Positions 34,584-46,095 of a stretch of DNA of 64,000 bases are shown here, piece after piece. The DNA lies in NCBI GenBank assembly GCA_963969345.1, contig OZ017770.1, positions 10,534,180-10,598,179 of the forward strand, read 5' to 3'. This DNA is from Turbatrix aceti. Lineage: Eukaryota > Nematoda > Chromadorea > Rhabditida > Panagrolaimidae. The position numbers were made by a program, and so were the translations under genes. Numbering within the stretch: position 1 is the first letter of the stretch; each line of letters opens with the position of its first letter. Under the pieces are notes generated by a model. It saw only the letters and a list, made by a program, of their open reading frames with translations, did not search any database and was not told the DNA's origin.

Positions 34584-34918
34584 GTAACGAAGAGAGGCAT
34601 AAATATACATACGTCTATTTTTAGCAACCTTAGCTTAAACAAGCCAAGCGGACTTCTCTCCAGTTACCCCTAAGCAGAGTTCAGCGTTTCTACTAAACAA
34701 CATAAAACTAGCATTAATTTTAAAAATGTTTTTATTTATTTACTTTACTTTACTTCACTTTATTACTCTTACTCGTGCATAATTACTCAATACAAAATTA
34801 GAGAGACAGGGATGAGTATCGAGATTGCACGAAGAGGGCGCCGTCCATCGTAGCTAATGTTTTATGCAATAAATCAAAGCGGAAGCATGGCAAGGTTGAC
34901 AAAAATTCCACTGGTAAC

Positions 34919-35240
34919 CAAGGGTGTCAACGGGCCGAATTTTTGTCGGCCCGGCCCGGTCCGGCCCGCTCGAGGTAAGGCCCGGCCCGGCTTTTTACCA
35001 AAGCGTAAAATTGAAGCAAAATTTACTAAAATTTTTTCAATTTGTTGACAAGTATGAGTTGAAAAGGTAAAAATACACGTTGTTATTCATAAGGAGAGAG
35101 GATTACTCAAAATGAGCAAGTTTTTGGTTCATTTTTGACTGTTTTGAATAAATTTTGTTCTAAAATTTTCTCTTTTTTTTTAAACCGGGCCGCCGGGCCG
35201 GGCCGACTCACCATCAGGCCCGGCCCGATTGACACCCTTG
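34919..35240. mobile_element. hAT-type MITE, CAAGGGTGTCAA family, 8-bp TSD (copy 1)
   Basis: Termini CAAGGGTGTCAACGGGCC and GGCCCGATTGACACCCTTG form an inverted repeat; subterminal regions are arrays of GGCCCGGCC. Both flanks read CTGGTAAC (34911-34918, 35241-35248). The insertion predates the segmental duplication because copy 2 has it at the same place. Confidence 0.92.
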
Positions 35241-36538
35241 CTGGTAACATCAGCATCGTGCTGTAGAAAAGAAATGTCAATAATGGCTTTCTGAGAGTCG
35301 GAAACCCGCTTCACATTTTTTGCGTCAAATATACTATGCCGAAAAATTTTGTAAGATGTTGTTAGTTTATTTCTGCAATATTTCTTATTGCAAAAACAAA
35401 TCGTAGTTTTTGCACCGTTATCAGTATTTGTGCTACTACTTTTTTTTCAAACAAATTATGAAAGCTCGACTCTAAATTTTGAGTCAAGCTGCTTGAAACT
35501 GGACTCGATGATTTTTGAGTCGAGTCGAGCGGCTCGAAAGCTCGACTCGACAGTTTTGGCTCGTTTAACAACTCTGCTGTCAATTGTTCGCAGAGACTAG
35601 CTTGCATAATATGTATGGCGTACAGTACTTCTGATTCACCAGTACAAACAATAGAATGGATGCTGGCTACATCATGTATTTACTACAATAAAAAAAATCA
35701 AAGTAAGATTGCAAAACTGACTTTTTTTGTATCAAAAATCTTACTTTTTGCGCTGTTTTTGTAGCACTTGGAAACATACTTTTTTTGAAAGCAAAAAGTA
35801 AGTTTTTCTTACTTTTTTTGATAAAGTAGTTTTTTTGATAAATGAAACAAGTAGTATTTTGGAGATTAACGATGATGACGGATTGAATAAAAGGGCTTAA
35901 TTCGATCAAAAAATGCGCGCTGAACACAGTACACAAGTTATGAAAATTAAGATATAGCACGTTAGTCCGGTGACAAACAAACGCAAACAAACAAAATCTG
36001 TACAAAATTTGGTGCTTGCTGTTCCCCGGTTTTCACCCCCGCGGACGACCGAATGAACTTCAATTGATCACCTTGATAATAAAAAATAATATAAATAATT
36101 ATGCCACAATGAATTTACAGACGTAAGAAATCAATAACTGTTTCTGAAAGCATAAATATTAACTTTCTATCAGCCTTAAAAAAGTTGACCTTAATAGTTG
36201 ATGTTGCGTAAACAGATGTCAGACAGACGTTATCATCGGTCGGACAAATGACGGACAGAGATGTCAGAAAGGGATAAAATGACAGACGAACTACCCATTA
36301 TCGTTTAAAAGGGAGTTGATCGATGCATAATAACTGATCGTTGTTTATGGTTTACGGCTGATCGACCGCTATTTGGTCATATTCCCCTCATTCTTTTGAT
36401 TTTTCCAGAATTCACGCTGTGTTCAAATATCCGCTTCATTTCTGTGTTTTTTGGCCCAGAAGGGTCACGGATTATGGAGTAAAGCTTGAAGGTTTGGATT
36501 TTTATTTAAAAAGGAGTAAGGGAAGTTTATTGAGGTTT
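35241..36538. other. Intergenic within the duplicated block, copy 1
   Basis: Contains TCGACTC-type inverted repeats at 35465-35560 followed by the terminus AACAACTCTG of the 17621-18160 MITE family, and a poly-pyrimidine stretch near 35700-35830. No gene supported. Confidence 0.45.
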
Positions 36539-36550
36539 CTCTACTTTTTT

Positions 36551-36801
36551 TTATTTTTATTTATTTCACCATTACTCAGTGGTTAGTTATCATTAGACCA
36601 GATGTTAGGAGGCACAAATGACGTCCACGTAGGCGTAAATGTCTCGATTCGTTTTGGTCGCGATTTCTTCTTCCCATCGTCGTTGTGGTCTGTTTTTCGT
36701 CTTGTTGAACACTGAGTTGAGCGAATCGGCCCATCGTAAGGAAGGGTGTCCCACGGGTCGTTTTCCTTGTGGTATCCACAAGGTCAGTCGTCGGGCCCAT
36801 C
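36551..36801 (-). mobile_element. 5'-truncated LINE 3' end with 12-bp TSD
   Basis: Present only in copy 1 of the duplication. It is flanked by CTCTACTTTTTT on both sides (36539-36550, 36802-36813); copy 2 has this sequence once, at about 41766-41777, as the intact empty site. On the minus strand it reads the C-terminus of an RTE-like reverse transcriptase protein (ADSLNSVFNKTK, RPQRRWEEEIATKTN), a stop, then CCACTGAGTAATGGTGAAAT and an AAATAAATAAAA tail. The same family occurs at 63667-64000 (shared WVDSLNSVFNKTK). Confidence 0.9.
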
Positions 36802-36813
36802 CTCTACTTTTTT

Positions 36814-37256
36814 ATGCAATGGTAATGTTGGTTTTTGCCTGATATCATATTTTTTTACAATGGAATCCGCGGCCGGTGGTGATCAACTGTTTATTTTGCA
36901 TGCCAAATGCGGGAAAGCGTGCAAGTCTTCATGCTGCTTTAAAGTGTCGGGTGTTTGTTCGGAAAGCTGTCATCAGAGCCAGAGTGTCACAATGTTATTT
37001 AAAGACAGCTAGTGCGCGAAGCACCGGCAACAACTGCCCAAATTTTGCTGAACAAAGCTTGCAAGTTGCCAGAATCGTGCACAATTCTCAAAACAAAAAA
37101 CCTGATTATGTTATTACAAGCAGTCAAGTTGCAATTATCTTGTCAGATTGGTTGCAACTGATGTGAGGAGTGCATACATACATAGGCACCTAGGGAGTTA
37201 AGCACAAAACTTTTTAAATTTGCATTAAGAAAATATGAAAAACCGGATTTTTAGAA
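36814..37256. other. Right part of duplicated block, copy 1
   Basis: An open frame of 96 codons (36876-37166) has a shadow copy in the second block (41839-42129) but no domain or splice support. Confidence 0.3.
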
Positions 37257-37631
37257 CTGGTTTTCGTTACGCTTTTAGATGGCTTCCCTGGATTCACATT
37301 CAAAGAAACGAGTACGCATCAATTCTTTTAAAAGCGCCTCAAGATATGTTCCCTGCGCCGAGGTTAAACGTTCATTACAACCTTCAAAAATCAGAGGGGC
37401 AAATACGTATTATTTGAAAAGTTTTGACCTGATAAATTTTAGTGCCGGACTATGAAACTTTGTATGGCATCCGATTTTTTTGATTTGTTCAAATGTGTTA
37501 TGTATCTTCTTTTAGCGTACAGCCTGTCTATGCCCTACCACAAGACCCACTATGTACTGCGTATTGTGCGCCATCCACGATTGCGCGCGTACTTTAATTG
37601 CATTTTTTTATTGGCATTTTAGATTTCCCAG
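37257..37631. other. Spacer between the duplicate copies
   Basis: About 376 bp not found elsewhere in the window; no gene recognised. Confidence 0.5.
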
Positions 37632-37961
37632 AAAAAAATTTTTTGAGCTAATGCAAATAATTCAAGAAAATGATTCATTCTATAATGAAAGTAGCTGTGA
37701 TTTGAATAAGGAGAATGAGAATGATCACTGGCGTAAAAATTGTACAATAAAAAAGATCATTCTTTTTTTTTAATTTTTTATTTATAAATGTTACAAGTTT
37801 TTGGATGAAATTTGTCAATTTTTTTAAAATAAAACGGTTTTAGAATTGTTTACAAACTAAAAAAACTATTTATCAATATTTTCAAAAAGGTTTATTCATT
37901 TTTTTTCAAATTTCTTAACGTTAGACTATACTTTACAAAATTTTTGCCGTTTTTTTTATGG

Positions 37962-38575
37962 CTACAAGTTCACGCATGTATAGCCATCAACATCGCAGCC
38001 ATTGTGGTAGGCGCTCTCGTCGAAGGCAAGACCGCAGGCGTCGTAGATAAAGCGCCGGATGGCAAAGTGGACCTGAGACAAACACTTAAAATCCCTCTTT
38101 GCCATCGCTTTCGACTTCAGAAGGCTTGAAGCTGGTATGTGGTTAATTGGCTCCCTGCCAATCAAAGGACCAGCAACCGCAAAAGCGAGTTCCGTGATCT
38201 CAATTCAATTAAGGATTTCTTCGATCTCGGTAACAGTCGGCGACTTGAACGTGCAGGCAAAGCCTAGAAAATTAAGCATCGTTGTTAGCAAGTGTAAATA
38301 TAAATAAAAAGTTGGTAAATTTATGGTTAATATATTTTTCATTCTTTAATACATATGAACAAGGGGTAGCATAAAATTCAATTTAGTTTTTGATAAAAAA
38401 ATTTAAAAAAATGTTAAAAATTGAAGATTCATGCTTGAAACAGTGCCAAACAAATGTCAAAGATAAATATCAACTTCCGGTAAGGGACGGCTAACTATGT
38501 CGACGAAACGCAGCTCACTAGGCCACTTCTCTTGCAGCTTTATTCCGTCAACAACTGCGATCCAATAAATCACAG
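37962..38575 (-). pseudogene. Degenerate gene fragment in duplicated block, copy 2
   Basis: Near-identical counterpart of 32737-33350, with the same in-frame TGA; KRGFKC has become KRDFKC. Confidence 0.3.
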
Positions 38576-39279
38576 CTAATCACAATTCATTCAAAACAAT
38601 TCATTAAAAAAATCAATTGAATACAATTAATTTTTTAATTTTTCTTTTCAGCACAAAAAACCATTGTGGTTGATCGAGGTTGATTGTAAACGATATAAAC
38701 GTTGTAACAATGATTAAGCTTTTTAACGTAATCTGATGCACGTTAAATTCCATTGTATGGTTTGACATAAATAGATTCAAAAATAATGCAATAGTTTTTT
38801 TTTTGTTTTTTATTGTTCATGAATGTACATATTCATACAGAAAACAACAATGCTAGCATTGAAAATACCAGTTTACAGGTATTACGTTGCCCTTATTACA
38901 AGGATGTTCAAAACAACTAAATATTGTATAAATAGGGGTTCTAAGCATTTACTAATGGTAAAATGTAAAAAATATTGATTTTAATTCAGGCCGGCCGGCC
39001 GCGTGGCTTTTGCGGCCAGCCGGTCAGATTTTATGCCTTGGTATCACCCCTTTTGAGTCTAATTTTAGCACGCGTAATCCTATTTTCAGCATTTCAATCG
39101 AAAGGCCCGGCCGACGGGTCAGGCCAATTGACACCCTTGCTCTATCCGACCTTTAACGTTTTTTATGTACATAAGTACATAGTTTACCCTGCATAAAAAG
39201 GAATTGATTAGTTTTTTTAAACCCGCGTCAACTTGTAAAAACGTCAGGATACAGTTTCTTATTTATTTTCAGGGTTACA

Positions 39280-39808
39280 ATGATTGTTCTTGCTTTCATA
39301 GTTTTTTTAATATTTTGGGCTAATCCCGTTTTATTGCAGATTGTCGACGCTGAGGTAATGTTTCTTTATTATGCTATAGAACTGAACATCAATTCTTTAG
39401 CCAATTCACTCTCTGAAAGGAAAAATCTCACTAACCCGCGCTGCAATGCCTTGGCCTATACCTGCTTCTGTGGAAAACATACTAACTTCAATCGAAAGGT
39501 CAGACAACTTTAACGACTGCATCAACCGCAACCCGTGCTGCGAATCATGGGCGGCCCAAGGCGAGTGCCGCAACAACGGAGAGTACATGAAGTCATACTG
39601 CCGGCTCGCATGCAAGTTCTGCACGCCACTCTTCAAAAAGACCAACGAATGCGCTAATCGTCATGTTTCTTGTGATCAGTGGAAGTCAGAAGGCAAGTGC
39701 ATGGATAACTCGAAACAATTCATGCATAAAAATTGCCGTTCAAGCTGCGGCTTTTGCAGTAAAACACAGGCAGATACTTGCAAACCCTTAGAACACAACC
39801 AACCGTGA
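39280..39808 (+). CDS. Secreted protein with two ShKT domains, copy 2
   Basis: Exons 39280-39354 and 39401-39808 encode a protein identical, as far as I can read, to that of 34055-34583: signal peptide, then two ShKT domains with all twelve cysteines. Intron and stop context are also identical. The absence of amino-acid change is expected from the very recent duplication and says little about selection. If both copies are expressed, dosage of this secreted protein is doubled. Confidence 0.85.
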
Positions 39809-40143
39809 GTAACGAAGAGAGGCATAAATATACATACGTCTATTTTTAGCAACCTTAGCTTAAACAAGCCAAGCGGACTTCTCTCCAGTTACCCCTAAGC
39901 AGAGTTCAGCGTTTCTACTAAACAACATAAAACTAGCATTAATTTTAAAAATGTTTTTATTTATTTACTTTACTTTACTTCACTTTATTACTCTTACTCG
40001 TGCATAATTACTCAATACAAAATTAGAGAGACAGGGATGAGTATCGAGATTGCACGAAGAGGGCGCCGTCCATCGTAGCTAATGTTTTATGCAATAAATC
40101 AAAGCGGAAGCATGGCAAGGTTGACAAAAATTCCACTGGTAAC

Positions 40144-40466
40144 CAAGGGTGTCAACGGGCCGAATTTTTGTCGGCCCGGCCCGGTCCGGCCCGCTCGAGG
40201 TAAGGCCCGGCCCGGCTTTTTACCAAAGCGTAAAATTGAAGCAAAATTTACTAAAATTTTTTCAATTTGTTGACAAGTATGAGTTGAAAAGGTAAAAATA
40301 CACGTTGTTATTCATGAGGAGAGAGGATTACTCAAAATGAGCAAGTTTTTGGTTCATTTTTGACTGTTTTGAATAAATTTTGTTCTAAAATTTTCTCTTT
40401 TTTTTTTAAACCGGGCCGCCGGGCCGGGCCGACTCACCATCAGGCCCGGCCCGATTGACACCCTTG
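40144..40466. mobile_element. hAT-type MITE, CAAGGGTGTCAA family (copy 2)
   Basis: Duplicate of 34919-35240 carried by the segmental duplication, with the same CTGGTAAC flanks and one extra T in an internal homopolymer. Confidence 0.9.
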
Positions 40467-42219
40467 CTGGTAACATCAGCATCGTGCTGTAGAAAAGAAA
40501 TGTCAATAATGGCTTTCTGAGAGTCGGAAACCCGCTTCACATTTTTTGCGTCAAATATACTATGCCGAAAAATTTTGTAAGATGTTGTTAGTTTATTTCT
40601 GCAATATTTCTTATTGCAAAAACAAATCGTAGTTTTTGCACCGTTATTAGTATTTGTGCTACTACTTTTTTTTCAAACAAATTATGAAAGCTCGACTCTA
40701 AATTTTGAGTCAAGCTGCTTGAAACTGGACTCGATGATTTTTGAGTCGAGTCGAGCGGCTCGAAAGCTCGACTCGACAGTTTTGGCTCGTTTAACAACTC
40801 TGCTGTCAATTGTTCGCAGAGACTAGCTTGCATAATATGTATGGCGTACAGTAATTCTGATTCACCAGTACAAACAATAGAATGGATGCTGGCTACATCA
40901 TGTATTTACTACAATAAAAAAAATCAAAGTAAGATTGCAAAACTGACTTTTTTTGTATCAAAAATCTTACTTTTTGCGCTGTTTTTGTAGCACTTGGAAA
41001 CATACTTTTTTTGAAAGCAAAAAGTAAGTTTTTCTTACTTTTTTTGATAAAGTAGTTTTTTTGATAAATGAAACAAGTAGTATTTTGGAGATTAACGATG
41101 ATGACGGATTGAATAAAAGGGCTTAATTCGATCAAAAAATGCGCGCTGAACACAGTACACAAGTTATGAAAATTAAGATATAGCACGTTAGTCCGGTGAC
41201 AAACAAACGCAAACAAACAAAATCTGTACAAAATTTGGTGCTTGCTGTTCCCCGGTTTTCACCCCCGCGGACGACCGAATGAACTTCAATTGATCACCTT
41301 GATAATAAAAAATAATATAAATAATTATGCCACAATGAATTTACAGACGTAAGAAATCAATAACTGTTTCTGAAAGCATAAATATTAACTTTCTATCAGC
41401 CTTAAAAAAGTTGACCTTAATAGTTGATGTTGCGTAAACAGATGTCAGACAGACGTTATCATCGGTCGGACAAATGACGGACAGAGATGTCAGAAAGGGA
41501 TAAAATGACAGACGAACTACCCATTATCGTTTAAAAGGGAGTTGATCGATGCATAATAACTGATCGTTGTTTATGGTTTACGGCTGATCGACCGCTATTT
41601 GGTCATATTCCCCTCATTCTTTTGATTTTTCCAGAATTCACGCTGTGTTCAAATATCCGCTTCATTTCTGTGTTTTTTGGCCCAGAAGGGTCACGGATTA
41701 TGGAGTAAAGCTTGAAGGTTTGGATTTTTATTTAAAAAGGAGTAAGGGAAGTTTATTGAGGTTTCTCTACTTTTTTATGCAATGGTAATGTTGGTTTTTG
41801 CCTGATATCATATTTTTTTACAATGGAATCCGCGGCCGGTGGTGATCAACTATTTATTTTGCATGCCAAATGCGGGAAAGCGTGCAAGTCTTCATGCTGC
41901 TTTAAAGTGTCGGGTGTTTGTTCAGAAAGCTGTCATCAGAGCCAGAGTGTCACAATGTTATTTAAAGACAGCTAGTGCGCGAAGCACCGGCAACAACTGC
42001 CCAAATTTTGCTGAACAAAGCTTGCAAGTTGCCAGAATCGTGCACAATTCTCAAAACAAAAAACCTGATTATGTTATTACAAGCAGTCAAGTTGCAATTA
42101 ATTTGTCAGATTGGTTGCAACTGATGTGAGGAGTGCATACATACATAGGCACCTAGGGAGTTAAGCACAAAACTTTTTAAATTTGCATTAAGAAAATATG
42201 AAAAACCGGATTTTTAGAA
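40467..42219. other. Intergenic part of the duplicated block, copy 2
   Basis: Counterpart of 35241-37256 without the LINE insertion; no supported gene. Confidence 0.4.
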
Positions 42220-42649
42220 TCCGTCGTCTCCCAAATATTATTTTCCTTACGAGTTGTCTATTAATGTAAGGAAATTGTAAAATCGGATAACTCGCAGTTG
42301 AAAAATCGCGGTGCAAAAGTGCCGTCTTCAAACTGCTGAGAAAGAAGACAGCACCAGCTGGCTGGGTAATAGCGACTTAGTTGTCCATCCATTCATCAGG
42401 AAGATGGAAAGAGATTAGTCACCACGCGCTAACGAAATACTGTATACCTTTTTGTCCACAACTGGTTTCTGAAGTACGTAGCACATCGTTGATCATGACA
42501 AGCGGCAATAAGAAAAACAGATAGTTAAACGGAATAAGATCATGAATAAAAGGGATAATACAAAAACGGTTTGAGAAAAACGACAGCAAATCATTTTTTT
42601 TGTTAGGAAATAATTATAAAAGGATATTATTTAAGGTAGATTATTTAAG
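42220..42649. other. Unique intergenic sequence right of the duplication
   Basis: No gene recognised. Confidence 0.4.
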
Positions 42650-42735
42650 GCAGCAGGCGGGATTCGAACCCACGATGGGCGTTAACCCCAACTAGATTTA
42701 AGCCAGTCGCCCCTTAACCACTCGGCCACTGCTGC
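42650..42735 (-). tRNA. tRNA-Leu (anticodon TAA)
   Basis: On the minus strand the sequence starts GCAGCAG and ends CTGCTGC, a perfect 7-bp acceptor stem. The D arm has GGCCGAGTGGTTAAGG, the internal A-box region. The anticodon stem ACTGG/CTAGT closes a 7-base loop CTTAAAT, giving TAA in the centre (reads UUA, Leu). A long variable arm (about GGGGTTAACGCCC) marks a class II tRNA, and the T arm GTGGGTTCGAATCCCGC contains the B box. The base after the acceptor stem is C where leucine tRNAs normally have A, a point to check; otherwise the cloverleaf is intact. Confidence 0.88.
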
Positions 42736-43139
42736 ATGTACACTGCCCGGATCGATAAAATATGTTAATTATGAGAAGCTCAACGTCAGTTTTGCTCACG
42801 CTCACCACAAAACCCCATAAAAATATGTTAAAAAGTTTCTGAGTTTTTCGAGATGGCTAAGTAAGACGTGAGAATCACCTAGAATCAGAAACGCACTACG
42901 ACCAAGGTGGCGCTTTCAAAAACATTTCTTTTACCTCCTTTTATTGTTTATATGCATGAAGAAAAACACCGTACCACTCATGTGTCCTGCCACTTGTGTT
43001 TTACTTCTTCCCTGTGTCGTGTTCTATGTAAAAAAAAATTCTGAAAAAAAGCAAGTTTTTTGAGATAAAAAGGCTAGCTAGCTCGCAGCTTGCAATGCTC
43101 CCGCAACGAAAATGCTTGGCCGCTTTTCTTGTCATCAAA
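42736..43139. other. Intergenic, no supported gene
   Basis: AT-rich; nothing recognised. Confidence 0.4.
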
Positions 43140-43800
43140 AAATTCTATGATTCATTTTTCCATCGTTTCTTTTCACCGATCGACGAATTCTACAACGCCT
43201 ACGACCAAATTGATCTCGAGGAAGTCGACGACTTTGGGTAGTTCATCCTTCGCTCAGTGAGAACCCTCAGTTACCCCACGTGCTTGCTTTGAGGTAAGTC
43301 TTTTGGAAGATTTATTAAAATGTGGGTCTCATCTGCACTAGCATCCACCTGGCAGGGGCTGATTCGTCGGCAAGTCGCTGTCGTGCTGAATTCTAGGAAA
43401 GAGGAGGGTTGCATTTGGTTTAGGTATTCTGCTCTACCAGTTAGATATCCTGCATCGTTCTGTCGGATTCGGAGGCTTTCGTGTCAAATCGGCGACAATT
43501 TTGCTTTTTACGAAGTCGACGCCGTCCAATCGAAGTCTGTGTAACTGACTCGATCGATTGATGCTGTGTACCATTAGTGGTTGCTTGGGTACCAGAAAGC
43601 CTACAAAATGCGGCCATTTAGGTATAAATTGCGTTTTTGGGATCACGTTTTTATAAAGTGAAATCTAGCAAAATTGGCAATAGAGATTCTGCCAAGGAAG
43701 AGATAAAAAACTGTGTTAGGATTTTATTTAAAATGAAAAACAGATAAGCTTCGAGGTGGAATGCTTTTAAACTCTGTTATTCAAAAATGTCTGTAGCTGT
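43140..43800 (+). repeat. Dispersed repeat family R1, copy 3
   Basis: Collinear with the copies at 11060 and 12770: GAGGAAGTCGACGACTTT, TTGAGGTAAGTCTTTTGGA, GCACTAGCATCCACC and GGGATCACGTTTTTATA in the same order. Confidence 0.7.
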
Positions 43801-44474
43801 TAGTTTAAGGATGTTAGCAGTGAATCGTTCAGCCACCCAAGAAATCGTCGGTGGTTCTGCTGTGATTTTCCGCATGTTCACTGGGCTTCAGACCCAGTTC
43901 AGGTTGTTGGTCTGCCGGACGCGAACTGAATGGATAAATAGTTGTGCCAAGTTGGCACTGCCAACAGAATTGTGCAAGACTACGATTTGCCGCTAACGCA
44001 GAGTACATTTAGTGGTGCTAGCAGCACATTAATGCCCGAGATGATTCAGTTGTGTGGTTGCCTCGATGATGAAGTTTTGGGTCATTAGATTGTCGGAGTA
44101 ATGTATCATGATGTAGGTTTTTTTTGTAACATTTCTGGTCTTCGATCCTCGTTAGTAGTCACATTGGTACAGTACTGTCGTAAGGGCATTTACTTGTGGA
44201 CCAGTGGTAGATCAGTTCAACTTCATTTTTTGATGACAAGAAAAGCGGCAGAAGATTTTCGCACTGCACGCTGCGAGCTTGCTAGCCATTTTACCTCAAT
44301 AAACTTGCGGCCCCCTGGTTGAATAAATCTTTATTCTAGATACGTCCCCCTCTTTTAAGCTTGTAGCGTCATGCCAGAGCTTAATAATGGTATCTAAAAA
44401 GCCTATAAACACCTGGCGCAAAAAATTCCCAAAGAATTTTATAAAATTACCCGTCCCGTTGTCCAACCTTTCTT
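43801..44474. repeat. R1-associated tail
   Basis: At 44370-44420 the sequence is the reverse complement of the block GCCAGGTGTTTATAGGC..TTTAGATA.CATTATTAAG seen at about 14100, so an inverted terminal piece of the same family. No gene. Confidence 0.5.
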
Positions 44475-44640
44475 TTCTGACCCAATGGAAATTTCACCAC
44501 AGTACACCACCAACTGCCAGCTGCTAGACTGAAAAAACAACCACACATCCCTTTGACTGCGTGTACAACGGCTGCCTCTTAACCAACAACAGAGCGATAG
44601 GGGGGGGGGCTTACTACACGCAAACGACACATGTACACTG
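44475..44640 (-). repeat. Dispersed repeat family R2, copy 5 (reverse)
   Basis: Reverse complement of the R2 core, including GTGTACAACGGCTGCCTCTT. Confidence 0.7.
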
Positions 44641-45415
44641 TGCAAAAAATGTGATTTAAACTTACCGTTATTAAACGTTAGAAGAATGCAAAAGAACCTA
44701 GCACAAGTAGGACCTCCTGGTGACAAGTCGGAGGCAATTGTTGTGAATACATTTAATGAATGTGAAAAAAATGCTCAGCACGACATCCAATTATGCTAAT
44801 TATCAAAAATAGGGCATCAAATAATCCCAAATCAAAAATGCTAGTCGTATGCATCTCAAAAATCGCACAGGCAAAATTAAATAAGTTTTTCAAACACGTT
44901 CACAAAGTCTCTGGCATTCGATGTCGAACGAACTCCTGAATCGTCATCGTTTTCTTGTCGTGCGTTTATTGTTCATTTGCATTATTTCACGTCGATTTCT
45001 TGGGGGGTTATTTTGTTATTATTGCTTACTTCTTATCATTAATGGCAGTCGATAGCGCAGCAGAAATGGCATGAGGCAAAAATGAGCTTTTTGCGTGAGA
45101 TTTCGTGCCTTGATTAGCGTTTTTGCATTCGCTCATTCGTCGCTGTAAATTTCGTTTAGGCATTTTGTCAACTTCTCCCCAAAGGCATCCTCTGCATCAG
45201 GTTGGTTTTTTTTTTGCGTTTTTTGTCTATTTTTTGTTCCCGTTTGAAATTTAGTTTATTTAGGAGTCATTTTCTATTGTTAATCGTTTTGCGTGACTTT
45301 ATAACGATTTTGGGTTGACAAAATCATTACTTTAGACTAAAAAATGTTTTTTTAATATTCGCGGGGTTTTTGTTTGAAAGCCGTTTCAACCCGGTACTGC
45401 CAAGGAATTTTATTT
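44641..45415. other. AT-rich intergenic region
   Basis: No gene recognised. Confidence 0.4.
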
Positions 45416-45600
45416 TTCATATAGGCGGTATACTGGGTTTATAATATTCTCCATATATAAACAAATCATATATGAAAGATATACTATGATTCATATATGA
45501 ATGACCCAAAATCAGCCAAGTTTTGAAGTAGCATATGTGAATCATATATGTTTCATATATGATTGTGAAAAAATTCACATAACCTTCATATAAGTGGCAT
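45416..45600. repeat. Cluster of CATATATG palindromes
   Basis: TTCATATATGA, AATCATATATG and related self-complementary words recur at least six times in about 170 bp, in both orientations. Confidence 0.6.
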
Positions 45601-46087
45601 TAAAGCTTTTGACTTGTTTTATGTTGAAGGGATACCAAAATAATTGTTTTTGTTTCTTAGTTTTTAACGTCAAGGTAGAATTTTTAATTTAACAAAGATT
45701 TTTTTTAAAATTAATTTTGTACTGTTTTTTTTGTGTGTTCATTTTCATCATCAAGTTGATTTCCCAAAAAAAAAGTTTTTTTTTAAATTTAGTTTAGGGG
45801 CCATTTTCTGTAGTTAATTATTTTGCTTGATTGTTAATATAGTTGTTAATATAGTTTTCATGTCAGGTTGGGTTTTTTTACTTATTAAATTATAGTCAGG
45901 GTTATTTTCTATCACTTGATTTTATTTTTTATGATATGAAGTTAATCGTTGATTGTTCGTTGTTTAGCAAAGTAAAGAACTATTATGAGAACTTTTTGAA
46001 GAGTTTTTTTTTATCAAAATGATGATACCAGCAATAAACTCGTTTTTATTTAGATCATTTTGTCATGTTTTTTAATTTGTTTACTTG
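45601..46087. other. AT-rich intergenic region
   Basis: No gene recognised. Confidence 0.4.
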
Positions 46088-46095
46088 CTTGCGTA

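Larger units (their letters stand above)
32409..37256. repeat. Segmental duplication, copy 1
   Basis: About 4.85 kb repeated in direct orientation at 37632-42219 with only about a dozen scattered substitutions by eye (for example AAAACCCC/AAAATCCC near 32870 and CAGTACTTCTG/CAGTAATTCTG near 35625). The left edge is at AAAAATTTTTGAGCTAATGC and the right edge at CCGGATTTTTAGAA. This copy additionally carries a 263-bp insertion (see 36551-36801). The two copies are separated by about 376 bp of unrelated DNA. Confidence 0.95.
37632..42219. repeat. Segmental duplication, copy 2
   Basis: Direct repeat of 32409-37256 minus the 263-bp LINE insertion. It starts at AAAAATTTTTTGAGCTAATGC after an unrelated ATTTCCCAG and ends at CCGGATTTTTAGAA, beyond which the sequences diverge. 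Confidence 0.95.

Noticed and set aside
36876..37166. 96-codon frame repeated in both duplicate copies as a gene
   Set aside because: Its conservation is explained by the recent duplication; no signal, domain or splice support.
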